A stretch of DNA of 64,000 nucleotides from Moniliella sp. 'wahieum' (Eukaryota > Basidiomycota > Moniliellomycetes > Moniliellales > Moniliellaceae): positions 1,054,001-1,118,000 of the forward strand of contig RSEE01000003.1 in the NCBI GenBank assembly GCA_003971905.1, given 5' to 3'. Under the pieces are notes generated by a model. That model searched no databases. It was not told the DNA's origin and worked only from the letters and a program-made list of their open reading frames with translations. Position 1 is the stretch's first letter; each line of letters opens with the position of its first letter. Below, in pieces: positions 22,945 to 34,800 of the stretch. The position numbers were made by a program, and so were the translations under genes.

Positions 22945-24833
22945 TCAAGCCTCGAGCTTGACCCGACGAAGCTCAAACACGCCCACCGTGTAGCCTGAGC
23001 GAGCCGTACGATGACCGCCGTGCTGCTCCGCGTTCCGTACGCCCTGAGCGCGTGCCGGCGACCATCGTGACCAATCGCATGGACCCCGAGACCATCAGCC
23101 TCGGACGAAGCGTAATGAACCAAGGTAGGCTCGGCGCTCGCGCCGCCTCCCTCGGTCGTGGTGCCGCCTTGCCCCCCCGCTGGGCGCCAAGGCCAAAGGC
23201 GTCTTTTCCAGCGTCCACTCTTGCCTCGTGCGGATCTCTGGAGGAGGGGGAGGCACTCCAGGTCGTGGTTTGGGCTTGGGGGTGTACATTGGCTCCTTGC
23301 CCGCTTGGGTCAGTTGGAAATCACTGAGGGTGCGGTCAAACAGCCCGTGTTGGACCGTCATAACGAGAGCCCGGCCCCCAGGACGAAGGGTACCCAGGAG
23401 CGAGGGCAACAGGTCCTTGTAAAACTTTCGCAACTGGGATGCACTCATCGTCTTTTGGCCCATGGCAGTTCCGTTAGCACCGCATCCGCCCCTTCGTCTG
23501 TGTCCTCGGCCAAGCCAAGCCACGAGCGGAGGGTCGCGTCGTCGGTTGCATCCACCACCTTGGTTGCAATCGGATCTGAACCTCGTCCCTCCCCAGCACG
23601 TAAGAGCAGATCCGAGGCCATGGTTACCGCATGGGGATCCACGTCGCTAGCGTACACGCGCGCAGGAGTTTTGGTCGCTCTCAAAGCCTCGCGCAGCTCG
23701 GCTGGAATCCGGCCCCAGCCCACGCAAGGCTCGAGTATTTTGGACGGCTGCTCAACCGGAAGGCAGACCAGCGAGGAGAGTGTGTAAGCACGATCCGGCC
23801 GGAGAAGGGTTCCTCCGCCAAAGGTATCGGGCGGCAAGGTGGGACGGCCAGGAGTGTTGGAGGGGTAAGGCAACTGAATCGTAGCGAATATGGTCCCAGG
23901 GGGAGGATCTGCGGATGCAGTCTCATCAATTGGCTCGGCAGCTAAGCGGCGAAGCTCGTCAGCTTGGTCAGACGTCCACTGTTCCGGCATTTGGAGCCAA
24001 GAAGGGACAAGGCGAAGAGCAACCGTCATCTGTGCGGTGCGCAGGTTGACGGGCCAGGTCACTTCAGGGTCGCTTGGCGCAAGCGAACCATTGAGCCAAG
24101 TCCACACTGTCTCTCCCAGAAAAGGCTCTACCTCGGCCGGTTTGAGCGAGGGAAGCATATACCCCCCACGGTCGAAGGATACCTTGAAAGAAGTGCCCTG
24201 ACCTGCCATGGCCTTGGGCTTGCTCGTCTCCACCTTCTGTCCATCCCGAGCAAGACGGGCGTCGTTCCAGATCTCCAACGCATCATCTCTTCCCTCGGCT
24301 TCCGCGCTGTTCCACACGTCCCGCATCTTCTGAAGAAGAGCACCCTCAGATACCGGCAGACCTTTGAGGTCCTCCTCAATGGACTCGACTTGCGCTGGGT
24401 CGAGCAGAGATGGGCGGTCTTGTACGTTCACGTCGTGCACGCCACCGACAATTTCCATTAGGGTAGGCGTTGCCTTCTGTTTCGTTGCAGGGTTTTTGCG
24501 CTTGCCACCACTGGCCCCCGTCTTTCCCAAAGCATGACGCTCCGTCAAGAGAGCGCGGGCCATCACGCGCGGAAGCTCCGCTTGGTGCAGGACGAGATGG
24601 GCTTGGTCCGCACTGCGTAGCTCCGTCCAGCCAGGCACAAGGAGGAGGGTGGCCGCCTCTCCCCCCGATACTAAGACCTGGCCCGAATGCAGGAACGCTA
24701 CCGTGTCCCACCGTTGTGGCGGGGGAAGACCGGGGTCAGCCTCGTATTTGGTTCGGTAGGCCTGCAGGACACGCCGGACATCCACTTCGGCCACGTCTTC
24801 CAGCCCTTCAAACACCCCTAGAGCCAGATCCAT
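22945..24833 (-). CDS. THUMP-domain RNA methyltransferase (THUMPD2/3-like)
   Basis: A class I methyltransferase with an N-terminal THUMP domain, most like THUMPD3/THUMPD2 enzymes that make N2-methylguanosine in tRNA. ATG at 24833 (DLALGVFEGLEDVAEVDVRR) is the first clear start; an upstream GTG frame reaches 24899. The THUMP region includes TSFKVSFDRGGYMLPSLKPA and a following conserved WPVNLRTAQMTVALRL. The methyltransferase core shows ILEPCVGWGRIPAEL (SAM loop), RVYASDVDPHAVTMA (acidic SAM contact) and the catalytic-loop signature TELPWAKR. The end is GYTVGVFELRRVKLEA at 22945. Frame changes occur near 23455, 23160 and 22990. It lies about 100 bases behind the pseudouridine synthase on the same strand. 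Confidence 0.8.
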
Positions 24834-24934
24834 AGAACAAGGGATAAGTTCAGGGCGGCTAGGAGAATCATTCTCAAGTTGGAGGAGCGGACGGGCCACG
24901 AGCCGAGTCCAGCCGGGTCCCGTTCGGAGTTGGC

Positions 24935-26566
24935 TTAAACCCCAATTTCCTCCCTTTGGGTACCCGTAATGCCCTCAGCGGCAAGAGGATCCAGGTAAGT
25001 GCGCATCATCTCGTCCCGCTGGTCGGACGGGGTAGCGGTGTCCTTGGTAGGTTGGCCAGCGATATGGCGTTGTGGGGCAGGGACTTGTTCGTCATCGGGG
25101 ACTTGGAAAAATACAGAGTGGTCTTCCCCCTTTTGAGCAGCGGCTTGCCTAGTTTCCCTTGCGCGAAGGATCTGGTCGTACCAGTCGTCCTCGGCCCACC
25201 AGGGGAACGAATCTTCAAAGGACCATTGATCCGTTTCGTACTTGAATGCATGGAGGAAGATAAACAGACTCTCGGGATCTGGGTCCGGCAAAAGGGGTAC
25301 TTTGCACTCTGGACACAGGCCTTTGAGCTCGTCATTCTTAACCCGATCCATAAACCGGTTGTCCGACATGTGGAACCCAAGTTGGGCAAGAATCTCTTCC
25401 TCGTCTCTGTGGCATCACTCGGGATGGCCGACATGGCATTGACTCCAGGCAGATGAGCAGGGACTTCGTGTCCGTTCTCCTGCAGTAACCGACCAAAGAT
25501 CACCTCATCTTTCCACCGCGCCCAATCCTCCGTTCCATCGCGCTGCTTCTTGACTGCAGCAATCACCGCATCCACCGCCGCTGAGCCGGTCGAACCCGTC
25601 CCACCCGCCTGCAGTGCCAAGGAAGGGTCCACATTTTCCCCCCCATCTTTTGAGCCGGCTGTTCGGCCCAGATCGCGTGCCCATAGACAGGGTCATTAGC
25701 AATGGGGTGCCCGAGAAATGGCAATGAACACGGATCTGGGTGTGCGCCCCGTGACGGGTTGGCAGCGCACAACACTCGTATCCGTAGAGGCGTGGTACGA
25801 GACGCGCTCAAAAATTGTCTCGCATGGTCTTCCCAATGGGTGAACGATGTTGACGCCGCTCTGAGCATCAACAGGAAGGATGGCTCGGTGCAGACGATGC
25901 GCTCGGCAGGGAACTCGCCTCGGACACGGGCCACGTAGAATTTGCGCACCCTACTCTGTTTAAAATCGCTTGCAAGCTCCTTGGCCGCTTGGTGGTAGTG
26001 GAGAGAACCATGACACCACTAGTGAGCCGATCCAGACGGTTGGCCGTGTACACCTTGGGCAAGCCAAGCTGGTGACGCAGCATCTCAATCAACGTCGAGT
26101 GGTGGTACCGCCCCGCCGAGTGAACGGGGATAGAGCCGGGCTTGACGACACCAGACGGCCCTCCGCGTCATTGCGATACAGGATGCGGATGGGGGCAGCG
26201 GTGACGGGGGGTTCGTGGCGGTGGACGCGGTTGACGAGACGGTCGTTGCCGTGGATGATGTGGCGGGGGCCTGCCTTCTGGCCATTGACGGTGCAGATGC
26301 CGCTGTGGATGGCCCAGAGGTAGTATTCCTTGTGTGCGGTCGCGGAACTCGTTGGTGTACACCTCGAGCAGTTCGCGGCCGATCCAGCGGGCCTTGGCAT
26401 GCGTCGCGTAGTCGTGCCAGTAAGGCACGATCTTCAGCAGCTGGAGCCCCAGCGCGGCGGGACTGTCGGAGGCGCGGAGCGGAGCGGAGGCATGGCTGGG
26501 CGCCAAGTCCGGAGGGGCGGGGGAAGTCCGGCCGTGCGCTTCGGCTACGCGGGCGGCTGCGGCCAT
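24935..26566 (-). CDS. PUS9: tRNA pseudouridine synthase, PUS9/RIB2 type
   Basis: An RluA-family pseudouridine synthase resembling Pus9/Pus8 (RIB2), which modify U32 of tRNAs. The ATG at 26566 starts MAAAARVAEAHG. Next come YATHAKARWIGRELLEVYTN, KEYYLWAIHSGICTVNGQKA (S4-like part) and HRHEPPVTAAPIRILYRND. The core follows with PGSIPVHSAGRYHHSTLIEM and the catalytic motif ANRLDRLTSGVMVL, where the Asp is the nucleophile. The end has LCPECKVPLLPDPDPESLFI and LHAFKYETDQWSFEDSFPWW, typical of Pus9 tails. No deaminase domain is visible, which favours PUS9 over RIB2. Frame changes are many (near 26330, 26110, 25960, 25900, 25640, 25370). Confidence 0.85.
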
Positions 26567-26947
26567 GCTGGACACGTCGCTTGTGGTGGGCAAGGCAGGA
26601 CGCAGTCCAACCACTAATTGCAGCCTGCTGTCGGGTGCGCGGAATTCGTCCTTGGAAAAAAAATAGTTGCGCCGGGCGGAATGGATGTGGGGCGACCGGC
26701 GCGCGAAGCATTGGACTCACCGAGTCGGGCTGCCAGCCAGGCCTCGCTTGCTTGCCTCCATATCTGCTCCCATCTTCGCCAAGTCGAGGCAACCGAAGAG
26801 CGCGCTGAGAATGCGCGCCTTTCAGCTTTGTCAGAGCAACTGCCATTGGGGGGTATGGTCATGGCAGCGCTTGGCCGCAAGGGAATGAACAAGATGCTCC
26901 AGTCCATCTGCTGTAACTAGTACACAACGACATCGTTGGTATCAACA

Positions 26948-27388
26948 ATGGCCGCTGCGATTCTCCGCGCTCCATTCACATTGAAATGCTGCTGCAGTGA
27001 TCGCGTTAACATTTCCAAGGCCCAGGATGACGAGGGGGCGATGGAACGACCCCGTGTGCGTTTTGGCTTTGTAACTACTGCGGGTGGAGGAGACCCCGTG
27101 TGGAGCGCCGCATCCACCCTCGGACGATGTGTGGACAGCTATCGCATCGCCTCCAATGCCAACTTCATGCCCTGGCCCAAGACCATGTGTGCGACCCAGC
27201 CATCTTCCGAAGAGATTTTTGCTATCAGGTGGAGCGCATCAAGGCAGATGGGAGCGACTGGTTTGGCAACCGCCCCTTATATGCGATTACAAGATGGGAT
27301 GGACTGGGAGGATTGCAAGGGCATGGGATGGGATTGGGTGGAAGGGCAAGCGATCGCCGCGGTGGTGGGTACTTTCAGGACCTCGTAG
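26948..27388 (+). CDS. Unidentified small ORF
   Basis: An ATG at 26948 opens 146 codons beginning MAAAILRAPFTLKCCCSDRV. Another frame in the same stretch reads QDHVCDPAIFRRDFCYQVER, which looks as protein-like, so the true product may cross frames. Codon use resembles the neighbours and Cys residues are frequent. I recognise no domain. It could be a small mitochondrial-type Cys protein or a chance frame in the PUS9/pantothenate kinase spacer. Confidence 0.3.
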   Translation: MAAAILRAPFTLKCCCSDRVNISKAQDDEGAMERPRVRFGFVTTAGGGDPVWSAASTLGRCVDSYRIASNANFMPWPKTMCATQPSSEEIFAIRWSASRQMGATGLATAPYMRLQDGMDWEDCKGMGWDWVEGQAIAAVVGTFRTS

Positions 27389-27602
27389 CGGCGCATTGCC
27401 GGTTGCCGCGGCGGGAAATGAAAGTTGCAGCTTCTTGGTTGGGGGGCTGGGGCAGAGGGTTTGGGATGGGGCTGGCCACTACGTACTGCATCCCCGCCGC
27501 CCGGCCTTGGCGCCGCCCATCGCTTCTTCTCGCCGCGCCGACCCTGCTCTCTGATCTCCACCCGGCCCTCCCGGCCCCACCGCGCCGACCCCTGCTCCCG
27601 CC

Positions 27603-29463
27603 ATGCGAAGCCGTGCGAGCACCCTCGAGACCCCACCGCCGCGCCTGTCGACCTCTTCGTCGACACGCGCGACGCGCGCATCGTCGAGGAAGGAGGAGGA
27701 GCCGAGTCGGCCTCCTTGGGCACCAGTGACAGCCCCTTCTTTTTCTTCCTCCGCGACGGTCGCGACATATACCTCCGTACCATGTCGAGAATGTGTCGCA
27801 CATTGCGATTGATGTGGGTGGATCGCTGGCCAAGGTCGTCTTTTACCCACACTCCCCGCCCTCGCCCCCAGCCAGCCCTTGCCCCAGCCTGTGCCCTCCA
27901 CATCCACAGCCACAGCTGCAGCCACAGCCACCTCCACACCCACCGCCGTGCCACAGGGGCTGTTCTTCCGTCCCCCTCTCGCAGTCGACAGGCCAGCCCC
28001 CACTCAAAGCAGTCGAGTCGTTATCCGGAAGCGCCATCCTTGTCTCACCCCGCCCCGACCTGTCCAACGACGATCCCACTGCTTCCTTCGAACCCAAGCG
28101 CCTCGCCCGGGCCTGAAACGGCGAGCCAGCCGGAGCTCCTCTATGGATCTCCCTATTGCGGAGGAGGAGCTTACCCGCCCCCCTCCCGGGTGGACGGCTT
28201 AACTTTATCAAGTTTGAGACCGACAGGATTGATGAGTGCATTGCCTTTCTGAATGACCTGCTGGAGCGCTCGGCACAGGCCCATCGCATTCCCGTTGAGC
28301 AAATGCGGAACGGAGTGCGCCTAATGGCCAGGGGAGGGGCTCATAAATTTGAGCACCTGTTCCAACAACGTCTTGGTGTCGAAGTGTGCAAGGCGGACGA
28401 GATGGCGTGCCTGATCACTGGCTTGAACTTCATCACGCTCATTCCGGATGAGGTCTACTGGTACTCGACGAGCTCGTCTCCGCCCTCCATGCACCCCATC
28501 CACGCCCACGCTCACCAGGGAACATTCCTCTGCCTCGGGGGCAGCAGCCGATGCCGGCGCTCGTCCCCCCCCGCCGGTACAGGATCCATTGCCGCGTCCG
28601 TCGGCCAACCCGCCCTTGTACAAACCTGTGTTCGATTCGCACCCTTCGCCCAAGTTGCCCTGCTTGTAGTGAACATTGGCTCTGGGTGAGTATCATCAAG
28701 GTGGATGATCACGGCAAGTTTGAGCGGGTGTCGGGCACGTCGTTGGGGGGAGGAACATTGTGGGGACTACTCAGCCTTTTGACCGATGCGCAAGACTTTG
28801 ACGAAATGCTCGCCCTGTCGGAAAAGGGAGACAATGCTAATGTCGACATGGATGGTGGGCGATATTTATGGCAACGTTGGGTACAATGCGTTTGGACTCA
28901 AATCCACCACGATTGCTTCCTCCTTTGGTAAAGTCTTTCGTAAAGAAACCGACCCTCCCCTCTGCCTGCCTCCACTGCGGGCTCGCCTGCGCCCTTGGCA
29001 GAACGAAGGAGGCGCCGTTTTGCCCAGGAGGATATTTGCCTCTCCTTGCTCTACGCCATCTCCAACAACATTGGCCAGATTGCGTACGTTACCTGACCTG
29101 CCTCTGCTCTTCCTCTGCCTCTCCATTCCAAAATAAGCGCTTGATGATTAACCCGGATCGATGCTGCAGGTACATGAATGCCGCGAGAAGTACGAGCTGG
29201 ATCGGATTTACTTTGGCGGGTACTTTATTCGTGCCCACATGAGCACCATCTCTACCTTATCGTACGCCATTCGTTTCTGGTCCAAGGGCACCAAGCGAGC
29301 CCTCTTCCTTCGTCACGAGGGGTACTTGGGCGCGGTGGGCGCTTGGATCGCCAAGCCCGAGCAGGCCGGGGCTAGTCCTGCTCCTCCCAGCGCTGGACCG
29401 GACGAACTAGCCCAGGCAACTGCCCTGCTCAGCCTTCAAACGGAGACTCCGCCTCCGTCTTAA
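27603..29463 (+). CDS. Pantothenate kinase (type II)
   Basis: The first, rate-setting enzyme of coenzyme A synthesis, phosphorylating pantothenate with ATP. From ATG 27603, a short start leads to [38 protein letters not shown] and GSLAKVVF, the ATP-binding core. A Pro/Gln-rich insert of about 90 residues (27850-28190) precedes [20 protein letters not shown]. Then come [72 protein letters not shown] and [20 protein letters not shown]. Introns fit at 28940-29001 and 29084-29169. After the second intron are [17 protein letters not shown] and [20 protein letters not shown]. The stop is at 29463. About six single-base frame changes are present, for example CTCCGTAC at 27772 where one C is missing. 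Confidence 0.92.
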
Positions 29464-29893
29464 GCCAGACCCGAAGGCTTACCCTGAAACCAACCCTCCC
29501 GCTGCCTATCTTCGCTTCGCCGCTCATTAATATTGCGCCCCTTCTCTGTGTTGCACACACTTGCCAATGGAACCTTTGTGACGAGCCTGATGACCGGGCC
29601 TGATCGATCCGGTGCCGGTGATCGGCACTGCTCAGTAATGATGCATGATGATCGATGACCAGCACCTAGCTGCTAGCTTACCCTCTTGTTTCGTCATGTC
29701 CATTTTTCAACACCATATATGAATTGGGGATCACCTGCCCGCCGCTGCCCTTACCAATAGATACTTAGTTGATACGTTTTTCCTTTCTCTAGAGACCCAG
29801 TAAGCACAGCTTGCCAGCATCTATAGAAATCGCCAGGACGAGAATGGTACAGAGGAGCTTCATTGACAATTAGTAGCCTCGTTTTTTTGTATC
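29464..29893. other. Convergent spacer
   Basis: The 430 bases between the ends of the kinase and the thiolase. TGA triplets at 29639, 29646, 29649 and 29656 give two 7-base spacings with TGCA and TCGA between, another small heptad patch. No gene seen. Confidence 0.55.
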
Positions 29894-31197
29894 TTACTGC
29901 TCCGAAACAATGACCGAAGCCATGCCCATGCCCGTGCCAATGCACATGGAAGTGACAATCAGCTGGGCCTTCTCGCGCTTGGCCTCAGCAAGCGCCGTCG
30001 CGATTTGACGCGAGCCCGTGGCACCCAGCGGGTGGCCCAATGCAATCGCACCACCGTTGGGGTTCACCTTTTCGTAGGGGAGCCAATCGTGTCAATGCTC
30101 ATAATGGCCTGCGAAGCAAACGCCTCGTTGATCTCGTAAATGTCAATGTCCTCCTTCTTGAGCCCGGTGAGCTCGAGGACACGCGGGATGGCAAACGCCG
30201 GGCCAATGCCCATCACATTGGGAGGCACACCCACCACCGCGGCAGTCACAAACTTGCCCAGAATGGGAAGACCCAGCTTCTTGGCCACACTCCGGCGCGC
30301 CAACAGCACCGCCGCAGCGCCATCGGACACTTGCGACGCATTGCCCGCGTGAGTGGCACCGTTCTTGTCAAACGCCGGCTTGAGCTTCTTGAGGCCCTCG
30401 GCCGTGACACCTTCACGAATGCCATCGTCGGCCGAGACGGTGCGTTGGTTGCCATCGTCATCCTCATACGTGACCGTCACAATCTCCGACTCGAACTTGC
30501 CGGCCTTTTGGGCGGCAAACGCCTTTTGCTGGCTCTTGGCCGCAAACTCGTCTTGCACCTCGCGCGAGACATTGTACTTTTTCGCCACATTTTCCGACGT
30601 GATGCCCATGGGCAAAAGACAGTCGCTCGCCTGCTCATTCTCCAGCACCGCGTCCGACATCTTTTCCGGCATCACCCCAGCGCCATAGTTCTGCGTCATC
30701 GACTCCACACCGGCGCCAATGCCAATGTCAATCTGGCCCATGGCAATCTCGTTGGCAATCTGGTTGACCGTAGCCAGGCCGGACGAGCACTGGCGGTTGA
30801 CCGTGTTGACGGCTGCCGTGTCGGGGATGCCAGCCCAGAGGGTAGCCATGCGAGCCACCGTGGCGCCACCGCCGGGCGGCAGCACATTGCCCACCGCAAC
30901 GTCCTGGATCAGTTTGGGGTCAATGCCCGATTGCTTAATGACCGCCTTCAACACATTGCCCAGCATCTCCTCGGGGCAGGCCTGAGCCAGGCCGCCCTTC
31001 TTGGCGCGGGTAATGGCCGTGCGCAGGGCAGAGACAATGACGACTGCGGGGAAGGACACCAAGACAGACCCAACACAGACACGAACACGAACACAAACGG
31101 TCAGTACCAGGAGCAGCACCGGCGCGGGTGCGGGGACTACGCACCGTCGTCGTCGTTCTTGGCGAGGATGGCAGTCTTCCTTGGGGATGGGCGACAT
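29894..31197 (-). CDS. POT1: 3-ketoacyl-CoA thiolase (peroxisomal type)
   Basis: This thiolase cleaves 3-ketoacyl-CoA in the last step of beta-oxidation and resembles peroxisomal ACAA1/POT1 more than cytosolic ERG10. The ATG at 31197 starts MSPIPKEDC; an intron at 31044-31144 is followed by VIVSALRTAITRAKKGGL. Active-site parts are visible in order: VNRQCSSGLATV (nucleophile Cys), GAGVESMTQNYG, LPMGITSENVAKKYNVSR, NASQVSDGAAAVLLARRS, YEINEAFASQA, GGAIALGHPLGATGSRQ (His) and TSMCIGTGMGMASV (second Cys). The C-terminus is SEQ, not a PTS1, and I cannot see a clear PTS2, so the location is inferred from family only. Frame changes lie near 31170 and 30085. Confidence 0.93.
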
Positions 31198-31570
31198 GGT
31201 GGGAAGGGGAGGAGGTGGGGTGGTGGGGGGGGCAAGGCGGCGTGACGGCGTGGTTCTTAAAAGCACTGGCGCTGCCTCGCACGCCGCGGCCCAGCAGCCG
31301 GTCGGCGCATCACCCTGCGCATCACGCTTGCGCGTGCCCCATCTGATTCGCACGCGGCGAGCCACAGCGCCAGTGTGCCTGCCCCGAGCGGCGGGTGCTA
31401 CGGCCTGCGGCCGGTTGCCGGTGCGCCAGCCTCCTGGGCCCAGTTTCACGCCGACCCGGGCGGAAATGCCCCGCGCGGAATGGGCGCAAGTACGCGGGGC
31501 ACGCATTTCAAGCGTGGCGCAGCCCACGCACACGCGTCCTGCACGGCCCCGCCGGCCCGGCGCCAGCCGG

Positions 31571-31584
31571 ATGTGACGTCACAT
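31571..31584. promoter_or_regulatory. TGACGTCA palindrome upstream of thiolase
   Basis: A perfect 14-base palindrome, ATGTGACGTCACAT, centred on a CRE-type TGACGTCA. It lies about 375 bases upstream of the thiolase ATG. CRE sites bind ATF/CREB bZIP factors; use here is inferred. Confidence 0.5.
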
Positions 31585-31607
31585 GCCCCAGCCCCCGGGC
31601 CGGGTGG

Positions 31608-31640
31608 CACGTGACAGTAGGGCACGGTTACTGTCACGTG
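31608..31640. promoter_or_regulatory. Inverted repeat with two CACGTG boxes
   Basis: Two perfect 12-base arms, CACGTGACAGTA at 31608-31619 and its complement at 31629-31640, flank 9 bases. Each arm contains a CACGTG E-box, the target of bHLH factors. It lies about 410 bases upstream of the thiolase start and 250 bases beyond the end of the SNF2 gene. The arms could also fold as a hairpin. Confidence 0.6.
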
Positions 31641-31889
31641 CGCCTGTTGGCCAAGGGATGTATTGAACGTTCATGTGGGGGCTAAAGAGACTGAAACTTG
31701 AAGCCCATCTGGCTGGAGAACCTCCCACTCGTACCTGCCCATCTCGCGTTTATTGGTCTACTGGCCATGCCCTCCTCCCTGTTCTGCCCCTCGCCGCCCA
31801 TCCTCCTCGCACCCGACGCAGACCAAGCGATGATGAGCGCGAACCACATCCAAATTAACTCCGCTCCCTCTACACCGTCACCACCCCAG

Positions 31890-34800
31890 TTACTTGCGTG
31901 CCAGCGTCACCTTGCGACTCCCCAGCGACAGGCGCAGCTTGATCCCGATCCTGAGCCCCAGCCCGAACCCGAGCCGGAGCGCTGGGCTGCCGGGGGAGAG
32001 GCACGCGTCGTGCCATCCGTCGTGCCATCTGTCCCGGCTGGCGGAGAGGCCGTTGGAGCCGGGGCGACCGGTTTGGAATCTGCCTTGCGCACCGAGGGGT
32101 TCCCGCCCGCGTCCGGTCCAGGTAGGGGACCGTGTGCGCCGGTGCGCCTGGCAATGATCAAACGGAGACTGGTGTACCATCTTGTCCCACGCCTCGTCCC
32201 ACGCTTGTTGCAGTATACGCGCGTCCTCCCAGACCCAGCTGCCTTCTTGGTTGTAAGTCTGGGCGTTGCGCACCATCAGGTGGACATCTTGCGTTGCCGA
32301 CGTGAGGTCCTTGTACACACGCCCGTCGATCCGCCGTTTGATCTGGCGCATGCAGATCGGCTCGCGGATCAGGAGGCGGTAGTTGGGATACAGCTTGGCG
32401 CTGGGCAAGTCGATGAACAGCGCCGCCCTCGATCGGCCCGTCTCGTCTTTGCTCTGCAACAACGCGGCATAACATTGTGCCAGACCGCGCCGAATCAGAT
32501 CGCGCTCGCCTTTGCTGCCCGCATCCGACTTGCGCTTTTTGGTGCGGGCACGCTCAAGTTAGGGCTAGCTCCCGTCGAAGGCGTTTCCCGTTTCCGCTTG
32601 CCCGCCCCTTGAGGAGGCGAAGAAGGCGTAGAGCCAGTCCGGGACAGAGCGCCCAAGTCAGGGGAGCCAGAGGCCAGATCGGTCCTCCGATTTGCTCGGA
32701 CGCGGTCGGGCACGCGCCTCGCGCGCACGCTTCGCCTCAGCCACCGCCATTGGGTCCTGCTCGCTCTCAACCGCCGCAATGAACTGCGACTCGGTCAAGT
32801 TGTCGTCGTAGCGGACCACTGCGGCCGCCCTCCGGCGAGGCGCCAAGTCGTCCATCAAGGTAGGATCGTTGGCCGCCGCGACAGATGCATTGTACTCGTC
32901 TTCAAACGCTTGCTGGAAATGTTTGGGTAACTCAGCTTCGGTAATCAGGCGGGGCGGGTGGGCACCATGGCCTCCTCGGGCCACCCATTCGGCTTGATCC
33001 GCCTCCTCCCGCTCCGCGTCCATCTCGGTAAACCGGCTCTCTTCTTCCGACGAGCGGGCAAGAACGGCATTGATTGCCTCGTCGGACAATTCGCCTTCGC
33101 CTTCGCCCTCCTCCTCCTCTCCGGCCTCCAACATGGCCCGCAACAGCGTATCTCGCTCTTCGTTCGTTGCCGATTCGTGGAATCGGCCCGCTTGAATCAC
33201 CTTGCTGTCCATGTCGAGCTTGCGATGGGCAATCTCGAGGATTTTCTCCTCGACCGACTTTTCTGTCACCAGACGAAAGATGCGCACCTCCATCTTTTGC
33301 CCAATTCGATGCGCACGGTCTTGCGCTTGCAAGTCTTGATGCGGGTTGAAATCCGAGTCAAAGATGATCACCGTGTCGGCGGTCTGGAGATTGAGTCCCA
33401 ACCCGCCGGCACGGGTGGAGAGAATAAACATAAAGTAGGGCGAATCGGGCTTGTTGAATTCGGTCAGCATCGCCCCACGCTCGTCCTGTTTGGTCGCTCC
33501 ATCCAGACGAAGGTAGGTAAATCCACGGTAGCGCAAAAAGTCCTCCATAATGTCCATGATCTGGGTCATCTGGAAAAACATCAGCACCGATGGCCCGTGG
33601 CGCGAAGCTTGGGAAGGATTCGGTCCAACAGCTCAAACTTGCCCGATACGCGGTACAGATCCGGTCCGGTCGCTTTGGTGGGATTGACGGCCGCCTCTAC
33701 TTCTTCAAACACATAAGGGTGTTGGCAGATCTTGCGAAGTTGCATCAACATGTTCTGCAGCCCACGCAGTCCTCCCCCTGTTGTGCCGGCCGGCCGAGAG
33801 CCACCCAACTCAGCGCCAGTAAAGAGGGTTTTGTGCTTGGACATTTGGGTATAGAGCTTGGCCTGCAAGGCCGACTTGGCACACTTGATTACCTTCTCCA
33901 CCTTGTCGGGTAGCTCTGACTCGACATCCTTCTTGAGCCGACGTAGGAGGAAGGGGCGAAGGACCTTGTGCAGACGTTTGATAATCAGCAGCTGCTCTTC
34001 TTCGTTGAGCTGAATGCTCGTATCCCCGCCTCCAGCATTGGCAAAGGGCGTATTGAACCATTCGTCAAAACTCTTGACCGAATCAAAAATCTTGGGCAGG
34101 ACAAAGTTGAGCAACGCCCATAGCTCCGGTAGATTGTTTTGCAGTGGTGTCCCCGTCAACAGCAGGCGGTACCGCGAAGTGTAATACTGAGTAAGAGTAA
34201 CAGCAAGCTTAGAGGAAGCGTTCTTCATCCGATGGCCCTCGTCCATAATCATATGAATCCACTTGACTTTGCTGAGCAACTTCTTGTCGCGGATAATAAA
34301 CTCGTAGGTCGTCAAGAGTACTTGCCAATTGCCTGCCCGTACACGGGTTGCCAGCTCCTTACGATGGTTGGGCTGACCCTTGTATACCAGCACGCTCACA
34401 CTTGGCGCCCACTTGTGGAACTCGGAGACCCAATTTTGCAGTGTAGAGAGGGGAACGATGACCAGATACGGCGACGGCTGCCGCTTTTGCTCAATCAGAT
34501 ACGTGATCAGACTGATGGTCTGAATTGTCTTTCCCAACCCCATCTCGTCGGCGAGAATGCCGTTGAGATGGTTGTTGTAGAGCGACACCATCCACTGTAA
34601 CCCTTTGATCTGGTACTCCTTCAGCTCGCCACCGACCAGAATCGAAGGTTGCTTCGTCACCGTCTCGCGAATCCGATGGGCTGTACCATAGTCCACCTTG
34701 CCCGCACCTCCCCTTCGTCCATATCTTCCTCTGGCTGGGCAGCACGCGACGTCAACTCGTCCACTCCATCCGTACCGATCTGTTGGTGCACCTCATCCGA

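Noticed and set aside
24834-24899. Start of the THUMP methyltransferase at the upstream end of its open frame
   Set aside because: That codon is GTG, not ATG; the first in-frame ATG is at 24833.
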